Part shown: one piece after another, positions 54,247 through 63,903 of the stretch
How positions within the stretch are numbered: position 1 is the first letter of the stretch
Layout: each line of letters opens with the position of its first letter
NCBI RefSeq assembly: GCF_032854445.1
Contig: NC_088297.1
Span: 17,063,127-17,127,126 of the forward strand
DNA from: Liolophura sinensis
Lineage: Eukaryota > Mollusca > Polyplacophora > Chitonida > Chitonidae
Direction of reading: 5' to 3'
DNA length: 64,000 nt
Notes under the pieces: model-generated
The model's database searches: none
What the model was told of the DNA's origin: nothing
Seen by the model: the letters and a program-made list of their open reading frames with translations, nothing else
Position numbers and translations under genes: made by a program

Positions 54247-55021
54247 ACATGTATTATACAATTATTGAGACATGTGCATGTATTATACAATTATTGAGAC
54301 ATGTGCATGTATTATACAATTATTGAGACATGTGCATGTATTATACAATTATTGAGACATGTGCATGCATTATACAATTATTGAGACATGTGCATGCATT
54401 ATACAATTATTGAGACATGTGCATGCATTATACAATTATTGAGACATGTGCATGCATTATACAATTATTGAGACATGTGCATGCATTATACAATTATTGA
54501 GACATGTGCATGCATTATACAATTATTGAGACATGTGCATGCATTATACAATTATTGAGACATGTGCATGCATTATACAATTATTGAGACATGTGCATGC
54601 ATTATACAATTATTGAGACATGTGCATGCATTCTACAATTATTGAGACATGTGCATGCATTATACAATTATTGAGACATGTGCATGCATTATACAATTAT
54701 TGAGACATGTGCATGCATTCTACAATTATTGAGACATGTGCATGCATTCTACAATTATTGAGACATGTGCATGCATTCTACAATTATTGAGACATGTGCA
54801 TGCATTGTACAATTATTGAGACATGTGCATGCATTGTACAATTATTGAGACATGTGCATGCATTGTACAATTATTGAGACATGTGCATGCATTGTACAAT
54901 TATTGAGACATGTGCATGCATTGTACAATTATTGAGACATGTGCATGCATTGTACAATTATTGAGACATGTACATGTATTGTACAATTATTGAGACATGT
55001 ACATGTATTATACAATTATTG
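54247..55021. repeat. 29-bp satellite, about 27 near-identical copies
   Basis: Unit ACAATTATTGAGACATGTGC plus ATGCATTAT, with an exact 29-bp period. The core ATGTGCATGCAT holds the palindromes TGCATGCA and ATGCAT. Variants are grouped: CATGTATTATA in the first four units, CATGCATTATA in the next block, TTCTA in some, TTGTA in the last block, and CATGTACATGTATT again at the right edge. Low divergence implies recent expansion. Confidence 0.97.
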
Positions 55022-55132
55022 AGAGAAACATTATTTTTTCAGCTTTGGACAACTGATCTATACCACGAAAACTGCAGCGCAAATTGTATCACAATAGGTA
55101 CTTGTTGATATAACGAAGATGGCACTGGCCTA

Positions 55133-55145
55133 CCGTGTACTTCGA
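55133..55145. other. Target-site duplication of the S2 SINE (left)
   Basis: CCGTGTACTTCGA, repeated exactly at 55511-55523. Confidence 0.95.
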
Positions 55146-55510
55146 GTGAGTGAGTGAGTGCTTGGGGTTTAACGTCGTACTCAACAATTTTTCAGTCATA
55201 TGACGACGAAGGAATCATTAGGGTGCATGTACGTGTAATGTGCCTCCTTGTTGCAGGACGGATTTCCACCGCTCTTTTATTTAGTGCTGCTTCACTGAGA
55301 CAACTTACCGAAGGCAAGTAAGCCGCCCCGCCCGAGCCATTATACTGATACGGGTCAAACAGTCGTTGCACTATCCCCTTCATGCTGAACGCCAAGCGAG
55401 GAAGTTACAACTTCCTCTTTTAAAGTCTTAGGTGTGACCCGATCAAGGATTGATCCTGGATCTACCGGTCCCGAAGCGGACGCTCTACCAACTGTGCTAT
55501 CCGGGCCGGT
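55146..55510 (-). mobile_element. SINE family S2, full length, young, 13-bp TSD
   Basis: A 365-bp complete S2. On the minus strand the head reads TAGCACAGTTGGTAGAGCGT (A box) and, about 40 bases on, a B-box region around GATCAATCCTTGATCGGGTC. The body contains TCCTCGCTTGGCGTTCAGCA, CAACGACTGTTTGACCCGTA, CGGGCGGGGCGGCTTACTTG and GAGTACGACGTTAAACCCCA, ending in a (CACT)n tail at 55146-55160. The perfect 13-bp duplication and good promoter boxes suggest a recent insertion. It lies 110 bp from the 29-bp satellite. Confidence 0.95.
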
Positions 55511-55554
55511 CCGTGTACTTCGAAGATAAAAGTGTACTTTGGGGCCAATGGGTC

Positions 55555-55735
55555 TGTTTTATTCATATATTTATTGATTTATTTGTTTGATTGCTGTTTT
55601 ACGCCGTACTCAAGAGTATTTCACTTATCCGACGGCGGGCAGCAATATGGTGGGAGGAAACCGGGCAAAGCCCGGGGAAAACCCACAACCATCCGCAGGT
55701 TGCTGTCAGACCTTCCCACTTTCGGCCGTTTAGCT
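55555..55735 (-). mobile_element. SINE family S1, body and tail
   Basis: TTTATTGATTTATTTGTTTG, TTTTACGCCGTACTCAAGAG, GACGGCGGGCAGCAATATGG, GGGAGGAAACCGGGCAAAGC, CCCACAACCATCCGCAGGTT, CAGACCTTCCCACTTTCGGC. Head missing. Confidence 0.85.
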
Positions 55736-55990
55736 CATATAGGGTGTAAAGCTAGGTCAACTGTGACCACCACAGTAAGGTATCTCTACAGTATGGATCG
55801 TCATACCATTAACGCACGTTTAATGTGAGCTACTTCCACTTTGTCAATCGGGCCCCAAATATGGCACAGCGTAGGATTCGAGGATAATTTAAAACCTTAT
55901 GCATTCGAGAAAGCAGTGATCAAATCACTTTAGACCAGAGTCGCCATTACGTAAGATATTCATAGCCAGCCTTTTACATGGCATTCATTC
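55736..55990. other. No gene recognised
   Basis: No supported feature. Confidence 0.4.
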
Positions 55991-55996
55991 ACCTTT

Positions 55997-56216
55997 ATCT
56001 TTAAATTTAAACAGAAAGTCTGTTGTCTGAGTGATGCTAGAATGTTATCTGTTATTTGTAACACAATATTCTGTCATATTCAACATTATATGCTGTTAGT
56101 CTAACACAATCGTTAATTAATAGAATGGTAGTGTTATTTAACAGAATAATCTGCTGCAATGACGGAATACTTTCTAGCATCGCTCAAACAACAGACTTTC
56201 TGTTAAATTTAAGAGA
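55997..56216. mobile_element. MITE with about 42-bp terminal inverted repeats
   Basis: The left end (56001-56043) reads TTAAATTTAAACAGAAAGTC, TGTTGTCTGAGTGATGCTAG. The right end (56171-56212) is its reverse complement with two base changes and one single-base gap. The AT-rich interior of about 125 bp repeats AACAGAAT/ATTCTGT motifs. There is no coding capacity. Target duplication unclear. Confidence 0.85.
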
Positions 56217-56600
56217 TTATTTTTGTTTAGTGTATATTTATACCCATGCATGCATAAATTAATCAGTGAAATTTTTTAAGTAGGCCTTAACACCTGACAC
56301 TTTCTCATTTCTAAAAAGCAATCAATGGTGCGTGTACTCTTAAGTCCGATCAGAAACAATCCCGAGAGAGCTCCTATAGCACCTGCTTCCACGATGTACA
56401 AAACAACTTTGCCCATCACTCTTACTGTTTATTGTCGACGCATGCAGTATTCAGGTGTTCTCAACACAAACAAAACGGTTCGACCCAAAACCTTTTCGCC
56501 GGGTTGTTCTTTTCAACGCTGTAAACTCGTTGGTGAAATGTTCGGCGGAGAAGATATCTTTTACATCATTATTATTGCTCAGCAAACACCTGCGAAGCGC
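56217..56600. other. No gene recognised; start of a 170-codon plus-strand frame
   Basis: A frame at 56325-56837 opens here. It has no recognisable domain and changes composition midway (AT-rich to GC-rich), so it is probably chance. Confidence 0.3.
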
Positions 56601-56619
56601 AGCTTTCAGCGCCCGCTGA

Positions 56620-56884
56620 TGAGCTTGTTACATCGGGCAGACGAAGCGCGTGACGATTTCAAAGAAGCAGACGATCGTCGGGACAGACTTGGCGGGAATC
56701 CACCTGTTTCCCATTTACCCAGGAGAGCCGAGAACATAACAAGCTGCGGGGGATTTCCATTGCACTTCTGCTTTTTATCTGCGCTTTGCCTGCATCCAAT
56801 CGTCGCCTGGGCTTGTCGTTTTTCCAAACAAACGTAACACGAGCGACTTTCTAAAGAAAACCGGCAAAACAAATGACGGTGAGT
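56620..56884 (+). promoter_or_regulatory. Candidate promoter or first exon ending in a consensus splice donor
   Basis: A GC- and CpG-richer island in AT-rich DNA. At its right edge is AAAACAAATGACGGTGAGTG: an ATG at 56873 with A at -3, one further codon, then GTGAGT at 56879, an ideal 5' splice site. This pattern (short coding start, donor in the first codons) is common in animal genes. No acceptor or second exon can be assigned within the window, and a minus-strand frame of 88 codons (56606-56872) also covers the island. Speculative. Confidence 0.3.
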
Positions 56885-57667
56885 GTGTTTTTCTCTCGGA
56901 TCAGTAAGGAACCAGTCACGTAAGGTGTGATGATATATTGGACGAATGTATGCTCATACACAACTGCTTGCCAGTAAACATACACGTAATATCACCACGC
57001 GAGAAATATAACAGATAAAGTTTTCCTGGATCGAAGATTAAGTTTTATAGTATATACTCAATACTAATGAAAGCGGAACGAATTTCGTACCAATATAATC
57101 AGAAAGGCTATTTTTAGCGCGAATATAATAAGGTATTTTTCGCCTTGGCTTATGGTAACAATATGATTTCTTTCTTAAACCATACAGACAAAATGCCAGA
57201 GTATGTACTCTTTACTAATTCACAATCAACACGTGCAGTATGTATATACACATCGACATGAAAACAGACTAAACTTTGTGCTCCATCATTTACGTTTACT
57301 TTTTCTTTGCAAGAAGATTTGCAGTATAAAGTGTTTTTAAAGTGAAAAGCTGTAAATATGAGCCTTTTATACTATAAATGTGTGTGAACTAGTGGCTGCG
57401 TGTATCGCCATTATAGAAGTTCAAATCTGCATAATCTCATTCGAGATCAGGACACATGGGCCCATATTTATCAAATGTCTTAAGACTTACAATTCAAACA
57501 CAGCTAAGATTAAAATGTTTTACTCTCAGAGGTTGAAAATTTGTACAGTAATTTTTTTACTCCTAAACAGTGTACCAATCACAATTTCAGTTCTTTCCCC
57601 TTCTGAATTTGACTTGTAAGCACTTGCCATTCATGACTTAAGTCTTACGTTGCTTGATAAATACGAG
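56885..57667. other. No gene recognised; intron if the donor at 56879 is real
   Basis: AT-rich; a 79-codon frame at 57380-57619 has no support. Confidence 0.35.
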
Positions 57668-57880
57668 TAAGGGCTCAAACCCGGATCGAGTCAGATATAT
57701 CAAAATCTTTAAAATAGTATTTGTTGCTGCGTCGCTTGCCGCTCAGCACTGAGAGGTTAGAGCAAGGAAACAGAACTGGTTGGCCCGGTGTCAACATAAT
57801 GTGCTTGTGCTGGTGTCATGTCTGGTGTCTTCGGCCTGGCGGAGCATGCATGGATGTAAGACGAGGCTGGCATTTAGCGG
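57668..57880 (+). mobile_element. SINE family S3, partial
   Basis: AGGGCTCAAACCCGGATCGA, TATTTGTTGCTGCGTCGCTT, GCCGCTCAGCACTGAGAGGT, AGCAAGGAAACAGAACTGGT, TGGCCCGGTGTCAACATAAT, GGTGTCATGTCTGGTGTCTT and CGGCCTGGCGGAGCATG align with 35188-35400. The 3' end and (CATA)n tail are missing. Confidence 0.72.
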
Positions 57881-58142
57881 GATGTCATAGTTACTGCCAA
57901 TTTGTGTTTGTTTCAATAAATGTCTAAATCTGGTGTGAGCAAATTTGGAAATGAGTAGCGGACATTCGCTCAACCGTATCCATGGGATGGTCAATTTACA
58001 GATTAATGACATATTAATGACTGGAAAAGTACCAGTTGCTTTGCTTTCCCTATTGCTGTTCGCTCCATATATAAAGTCAAAACATTGTTAAATTTGTAAT
58101 GAAACTTATGTAATATTGTAATTACATGACATTACTATTACT
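57881..58142. other. No gene recognised
   Basis: No supported feature. Confidence 0.4.
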
Positions 58143-58254
58143 GCTATCTGGGCGCCAGCCGATTATGTGGAGGTTTTTGGATCTGTCGCAGTGAAAATGC
58201 TATCTGGGCGCCAGCCGATTATGTGGAGGTTTTTGGATCTGTCGCAGTGAAAAA
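58143..58254. repeat. 56-bp tandem duplication
   Basis: GCTATCTGGGCGCCAGCCGA and the next 36 bases occur twice in a row (58143-58198, 58199-58254), identical except near the junction A run. Very recent. Confidence 0.95.
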
Positions 58255-58697
58255 TGGAAACTGTTTGACAGTTTCATTTTACTCTACGAATGTTATATCG
58301 AGTATGGCTATTGGCGGCCGTTCCTGAGAAATTTACTACGTAAATAGTGAGGCGACTTTTAGGTGCAGTGTAACCTACAACCAGAAAGGTCACGGTAACC
58401 CGTTCAGAAATCACCCCGCAATCATTTGTTGCCAACACTCGACTGGAGTGATTAGAGAAACAGTCCCGAGGTAACTCACTAATTATGATCTCGTGTGTCA
58501 GCGCCCCCTGGCAGGGAACTGTCTAGTATGAAGGTGGCGTTTATTTACTGCTGTCAGACACCAATGCAAAGTGTCGGCGAGTTACAAATGGAAGATGACT
58601 ACAGAAAACAAACCAAGGCTATTCTGTTACAGCAAATTACCGTTAACTTGAGTGCTGGCATCACGGAGTGGTAGGGATGGGCAATAGTTGATAAGTG
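58255..58697. other. No gene recognised
   Basis: No supported feature. Confidence 0.4.
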
Positions 58698-58727
58698 GAA
58701 GTGGCGGGGGTGGGGGGGGAGGGGCTT
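58698..58727 (+). other. G-rich tract (possible G-quadruplex)
   Basis: GGAAGTGGCGGGGGTGGGGG plus GGAGGGG: at least three runs of four or more G with short loops. Confidence 0.6.
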
Positions 58728-58822
58728 AAAACCGGAACATTAGCCAGAATACCAGTAGTAGTTTTTCACAATAGCATTAGAACATCAGCTTAAAGATTGA
58801 TTAATCAAAACTTCTGATTGAT

Positions 58823-58825
<3 letters not shown>

Positions 58826-58858
<33 letters not shown>

Positions 58859-58862
58859 TAAA
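58826..58862. repeat. (TTTA)n microsatellite
   Basis: About nine TTTA units. It may be an S1 tail whose body is lost, since S1 tails have this composition. Confidence 0.8.
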
Positions 58863-58937
58863 ATATGCATATGAATTAGACACAATCAGAGTAAGAGTGT
58901 AAGAGATTCTAGAGACCCGCTTTCGCACTGAGAATTA

Positions 58938-59204
58938 GAGAAAATCTGTTTCCTGACAATGAGAGACAATCTTTTTCTAGACAATGGGAGACAATCTGAT
59001 TTCCAGGCAATATGAGATAGTCTGTTTTCCAGACAACGTGAAACAGTCTGTTTCCAGACAATACCAGACAATCTGTTTCCAGACAATGTAAGACAAACTG
59101 TTTTTCGGGTAATGTGAGACAATCTGTTTTTCAGACAATGTGAGACAATCTGTTTTCCAGGCAATGGGGGATATTCTGTTTTCCACGCAATGGGAGATTA
59201 TCTG
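58938..59204. repeat. 26-bp minisatellite, about 10 copies
   Basis: Unit near CAGACAATGTGAGACAATCT plus GTTTTC, moderately diverged. Internally GACAATG(N)GA and GACAATCTG are themselves related, so the unit may come from a shorter 12-14 bp motif. The minus-strand frame crossing it (58886-59164) is not a gene. Confidence 0.85.
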
Positions 59205-59310
59205 CTCTCTCGCACTTTCCTTCCACCACATTGCTGGTCGCTGTCGTATAAGTGAAATACTCTCGAGTACGGCGTAAAACACCAATCAGCTGAATAAATA
59301 CATTAATGGC
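59205..59310 (+). mobile_element. SINE family S1, 3' part, at the satellite edge
   Basis: TTTCCTTCCACCACATTGCT, GGTCGCTGTCGTATAAGTGA, GAGTACGGCGTAAAACACCA and an (AAAT)n-like tail begin right where the 26-bp satellite ends. Confidence 0.8.
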
Positions 59311-60589
59311 AGTTAACTGTACCAGATATACCAGTAGGTGGCCTGCTCACTATTTCAGAGAAAGGGTCAACCAAGATCATTTTAATTTATCCGGTATATT
59401 TGAGATATGAAAACGAAATTATGTAATAATATTAAACTTTGAAGTTTTTCTATCTTTCTATCTGCATGTCTTTTTTCTGTGCTTTTTTGTTTGTATCTTT
59501 TTGCTGAGGCATAACATACATATATACAGTACCAATTTTTAATCTCAAGCATGAATCGGGTTTGATTTAAATTACTTATATTTTGAAGTAAATATAAACA
59601 ATGACACGAAAGAACTGTTCTAAAAATTTGTTCATTTTTATTTTAGAAGTTTTGCTGCTAATTATAAAACATTTGAAATAGGATCACCGAATTTGGCCTT
59701 TTCGGGCAAGATTTAAGTGATATGATGTCACAAGGCTTTCTCCTTGAGAGTTTTTATGGAAATGAACTATAGCTGTAAAAGCATCCCTGATGAGTAAATA
59801 CACTTTATGATCGTTCTGTGACGGTGTAATGGTATATGCTGCTCAGAACAGGGTGCAAGTCGTTTAGAAAATATAGTCTTAAAACACCCCACACCCCCAC
59901 CCAAACCCCACACCTAAAAAATACTTACTTTTACATTTTTTTATTTGATAACAAAACAGTTTTTATAACAGTACTTTGATTATTCCAACCATCTGTAATT
60001 TTGGTCTCTGTGAGCTTTCCTAGAAAACCGTGTAAGGTCGGATATCTCGTCCAGTAAACAAACTACTAAATTGCTGTTTGCAGACGTTTCTTTGCTGCTC
60101 AGCATTTTTCTTGGCAGAGTTATGCCCCTTACAGAACACACAACGGTATATACGAGACTACTATTCGTCTTTACATCCTATGGTCAGATGAAAATTTTCT
60201 CTACATTTTATCGATCATTTTGATCTGGAGATTACTGTTTGCCTCAGCTTAGCATTATCTACTCGCTACAAATAGATTTATGGGCTATTTATAGACCCAG
60301 TAACACGCCGTCTGTCATTATTGATATGTTGCAGTAGGTATCCACTGTCAAACTAGTTAGCTTTAAGGCTAGCTCTAAACTCTCACAGTGGAATCTTATT
60401 TCAGGTTTGGCTCACCAAGGTTCTGAAACTTTTTCAGATACCTTTTGACATAGAATAAATTCTGTTCAGCCGTTCTTGTTTAAAATTTGATGGTATAAGG
60501 AATGAAAGCCGGTTAATGCCATGACCGCACCTTCGTACTATCGTTCCATCATATGGAGCCATATCGCGCCTGCTAAACTCTGTGCCATA
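59311..60589. other. No gene recognised; C-rich tract at 59883-59920
   Basis: AT-rich. ACACCCCCACCCAAACCCCA near 59890 gives G-runs on the minus strand. No supported frame. Confidence 0.4.
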
Positions 60590-61490
60590 TTAAACGCGTT
60601 GATTCTTTGTCTGCGCCATATTGAACGTTCTGTTTCAAACGCGGCCTGTGTGATATTGTGCCCTATGTTTCTAACGCGACCTATTTAATATAGCTCCCCA
60701 TGTTTCTAACAAGGGCTGTTTAATATTGCGCTCCATGTTTCTAACACAGCCTGTGTCATAATTCTCTGTTTTTTTTTTCAACACAGCCTTTGTCATATTG
60801 CACCCGTAGTAGGCTTCCTCTCCTACAGTACGTGGGAAGGTCTTCCAGCAACCTGCGGATGGTCTTGGGTTTCCCCCGGGATCTGCCCGGTTTCCACCCA
60901 ACATAATGCTGGCCGCCGTCGTGTAAGTGAAATATTCTTGAGTACGGCGTAAAACACCAATCAAATAAATAAATAAATAAATAAATTTGTAACACATGCC
61001 CGTGCCATTTTGCGCCCGTTGTTTTTAAATTTGCCAGGTGGATACTGTGCCTTTTGTTTCTAAAGCACTGTGTCATATAGTGCCCGTTGTTTCTTACTTT
61101 GTCCACCCCATGGTGCGCCCATTGTTTCTTACTTTGTCTACCCCATATTTCGCCTGTTGTTTCTTAATTTGTCCACCCCATGGTGCGAGCGTTGTTTCTT
61201 AATTTGTTTACTCCATATTTTGCCCGTTGTTTCTTACTTTGTCTACCCAACATTTCGCCCGTTGTTTCTTACTTTGTCTACCCCATATTTTGCCCGTTGT
61301 TTCTTACTTTGTTCACCCCATGGTGCGACCGTTGTTTCTTAATTGGTTTACTCCATATTGCGCCCGTTGTTTCTTACTTTGTCCACCCCATATTGCACCC
61401 GTTGTTTCTTACTTTGTCTTCCCCAAAATTGCGCCCGTTGTTTCTTACTTTGTCCACCCTATATTGCGCCCATTGTTTCGCTTCGTCTCC
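60590..61490. repeat. 35-bp minisatellite, recent part plus degenerate left part, split by a SINE
   Basis: From about 61075 to 61490 the unit CCCGTTGTTTCTTACTTTGT plus CTACCCCATATTTTG (35 bp) repeats about 12 times. Left of it, from 60590 to 60800, older units keep GCGCC/CATATT/TTTCTAAC blocks, and an S1 SINE separates the two parts. Overlapping frames of 90-133 codons at 61070-61607 are by-products of the repeat. Confidence 0.85.
60808..60986 (+). mobile_element. SINE family S1, inside the 35-bp minisatellite
   Basis: GGCTTCCTCTCCTACAGTAC, GTGGGAAGGTCTTCCAGCAA, CCTGCGGATGGTCTTGGGTT, CCCGGTTTCCACCCAACATA, ATGCTGGCCGCCGTCGTGTA, TTGAGTACGGCGTAAAACAC and an (AAAT)n tail. Well preserved apart from the missing head. 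Confidence 0.9.
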
Positions 61491-61849
61491 GTCATTTCGC
61501 ACCTGTTTTTCCAAACTTTTGAGAGCAAACTCCACAACGCCATGTCTGACTTACATCTTCAAAACTCTAAACCTCTCTTAAAAATGCTGGTTTTCAAGTC
61601 ATGTTAAAAAAATCTATCCCAATTTAAACTTTTTATACAACATACAGTTCAGGGTTATGGGTGGGGGAAATCGGGCGTGTGCATAACGGCATATGATGTA
61701 CTGGTACAAAGTAAGATATACGTACTTTGTTGTGGTTGACTGTCGGCATGAAATATTTATGATTCATTGATTAAGTAAATGATTTCTTTAATTACTGATA
61801 CATTGATCTATTAACTAAGATGTTCTGTGTCTACTATATATCAATATCC
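61491..61849. other. No gene recognised
   Basis: No supported feature. Confidence 0.4.
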
Positions 61850-62145
61850 GAATCTTCAAATTCCGGCCCGGAGCAGCCTTGCTGTCAAATGCGTGTTCGA
61901 ATTGTTCAATTCCGGTACGAAGCTGCTTCACAGTCACATGTGTTTCCGGATCTTCAAATTCCTGTGTGGAGCTACTTTTCCGTTAAATGCGCGTCCGAAT
62001 TGTCCAATTCCGGTGCGGAGCCGTTGTACCGTCATATACGTGCCCGGCCAGGTGCTGCTTTTCCGTCGCATGCGTGTCCAAGTCGTCAAATTCCTGGGCA
62101 CATCTGCTTTTCCGTCATATATGTTTCCGGATGACCAAATTGTGA
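61850..62145. repeat. About 49-bp minisatellite, 5-6 diverged copies
   Basis: Unit near TCAAATTCCGGTGCGGAGCT, GCTTTTCCGTCA, TATGCGTGTCCGAATT. Two plus-strand frames of 104 and 113 codons (61820-62168) run through it; the unit is not a multiple of 3 and the frames show no domain. Confidence 0.75.
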
Positions 62146-62257
62146 GCTATTTTTCATTTAGTATTTAGGGTTTACTCAAGCTGTCACTTTTACATTAAAC
62201 ACAGCTATAAAGTAATAACCAGATAGTCTAATAAGAAGAAGATGTTTTTAAATTGCT
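62146..62257. other. No gene recognised
   Basis: Short spacer. Confidence 0.4.
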
Positions 62258-62368
62258 CACCAATTAAACGTTGTCGCCATGGAGAAAGAACAGTTAAGAT
62301 GTATAGGCCTACATGTAACCAGTTATAGTTCAACATAGCTGTGAGCTGTGTTAGTTTTCTGTTTTCTT

Positions 62369-62423
<55 letters not shown>

Positions 62424-63015
62424 TTTCTATGTGCTTTGGTGTTTTTCCCATATTTGATCACAACTAAAGGATATAATTAGTATGTCACCAGTTAAACGCC
62501 ATTGCCTCACAGAGGACAATTAAGGCCATGCACATTGAGCTTCCCTCAACTTCTAATTTTTCCTTTCTATCTTTTTTATTTATTTTCTTATTTATTGCTA
62601 TTTATTTATCGTATTGTTGATGAAAACAGTTTGTGTCCTGTTTTTTTATATATGTATTTTATTTTACACAAAATTACAATAACAAGATCATACCAAGAAG
62701 AGGTAACTAATCCGTCACCAATTAAACGACAACGCCTGAAAAAAGGGCAATTAAGACGATGAATGCCTTCCGTCAACCCGTTAGTTTAACATCGTTGTCA
62801 ACTTGCAATTTTCCCTGTTCTCTTATTTTCTATTTTTTTTTAATTTTGTATTATTGACGAGAACAATTTGTGATAATTTTTGATATATGTAAAGATGTAA
62901 TAAAAACACAAGACGACACAGTAGTATATGACTTTTCGGCACCCTTTAGTTGTCAACTTGTAATTTTTTCCTTTTTTCCCCTTTTTCTGTTGTATTATTG
63001 ATGAAAACAATCTGT
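62258..63015. repeat. About 227-bp tandem repeat, three to four diverged copies
   Basis: TCACCAATTAAACG, TCACCAGTTAAACGCCATTG and TCACCAATTAAACGACAACG begin at about 62258, 62485 and 62714, each followed about 30 bases on by CA(G/A)TTAAG(A/G). The parts GTATTGTTGATGAAAACAGT, TATTGACGAGAACAATTTG and TATTGATGAAAACAATCTG recur near the unit ends. A (TTTA)n run at 62370-62427 sits in the first unit. Confidence 0.7.
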
Positions 63016-63552
63016 AGGCGGTTGTGTTTTCTCACATCTCCTTTGGCTTCCCGACCGGTAAATGTAAAACAAAGTAGTGAGGTTTGGTTGTACCGACAGT
63101 TCAGGTCCAGGGTCATTGTGATGGAAGTCCGTAATGGTTGTCATGCGTGCTGGGGACCACGGCTAATTGCAGGTTGTAGCGCAGCCTTGCTCAGTGCCCT
63201 TAACGCCGGCTGAATATTTAACACAGCACACTCCCCATCTCATTTTTCCACCTTCGTCATTGGCCGGCTTTCTTTCCCGTTTTCCCGTTCAATACAGGTC
63301 GATCTGTTCCTCTATGCTGTATCGTGTACATGCCTCTTGTCGTGCGCAGTGGCGATCGAAATACAGCGATCAGTGCGCAGCCGTTGTAGCCAGCGATTGA
63401 TGTTAGCCACGCATCGTAGTACGTCAGTTACAAATCGCCTGTTGTTCCAGCGACAGTCTGTGAGAGTGTGCCGCTTCAAAATGGTAGAGACGTAAACGCC
63501 GCAGACCCGTATTCTTATATATGATACGGCCCCCAGCAGGCAGGCACGGATT
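63016..63552. other. GC/CpG-rich section, no gene recognised
   Basis: Composition shifts to higher GC from about 63040. Several frames of 77-87 codons overlap on both strands, which CpG-rich DNA allows by chance. Confidence 0.35.
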
Positions 63553-63879
63553 TTACTCCTTTTCACTCTCTAACCTAAGGAGGATTTCTTCGGTGAGATA
63601 CTGGACCCGAAAGGTTCGTGAAACATCAATTACATTGGACTGACAGCTACTGGAGACGTGCCCACCACCAGAGCATATGTCGTGGATATTGGCCCGTCCT
63701 TCCATCCCTGTTGTCCGCCCCGTGTCGTTGTTCTTTGTCCCACGCCGCTGCAGAATATTTTTGTCATCCTCGTCGCCGTGGACACTTCGAGGATTCCAGG
63801 TAGCCAGCGATTTCCAGCGACCATCGGCTTTGAGAGTCCGTGTGTAGACTGGAGAACTGGCCAAGTGGCTGACGAACAT
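63553..63879 (-). CDS. Uncertain open frame, possible exon
   Basis: From ATG at 63879 the minus strand reads about 108 codons (starts MFVSHLASSPVYTRTLKADG, ends LTEEILLRLESEKE) in the GC-rich end section. Upstream on the same strand is CTCATATATAGG at 63906-63917, which looks like a TATA box but would sit only about 30 bp before the ATG. The protein is hydrophilic and mixed in composition, without repeats, signal peptide or membrane segment, and I do not recognise the family. An overlapping plus-strand frame (63618-63803) competes. It could be a real exon of a gene that continues beyond the window. Confidence 0.25.
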   Translation of the reverse strand: MFVSHLASSPVYTRTLKADGRWKSLATWNPRSVHGDEDDKNILQRRGTKNNDTGRTTGMEGRANIHDICSGGGHVSSSCQSNVIDVSRTFRVQYLTEEILLRLESEKE

Positions 63880-63903
63880 TTTAGAGATGCTCCTCGCTGC
63901 CAC

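Noticed and set aside
56325-56837. 170-codon plus-strand frame as a host gene
   Set aside because: Composition changes midway, there is no domain, and it ends before the candidate start site at 56873; openness in the GC-rich half is expected by chance.
61070-61607. Three overlapping frames rich in Phe/Leu/Cys that look like membrane proteins
   Set aside because: They are translations of the 35-bp minisatellite in three frames.
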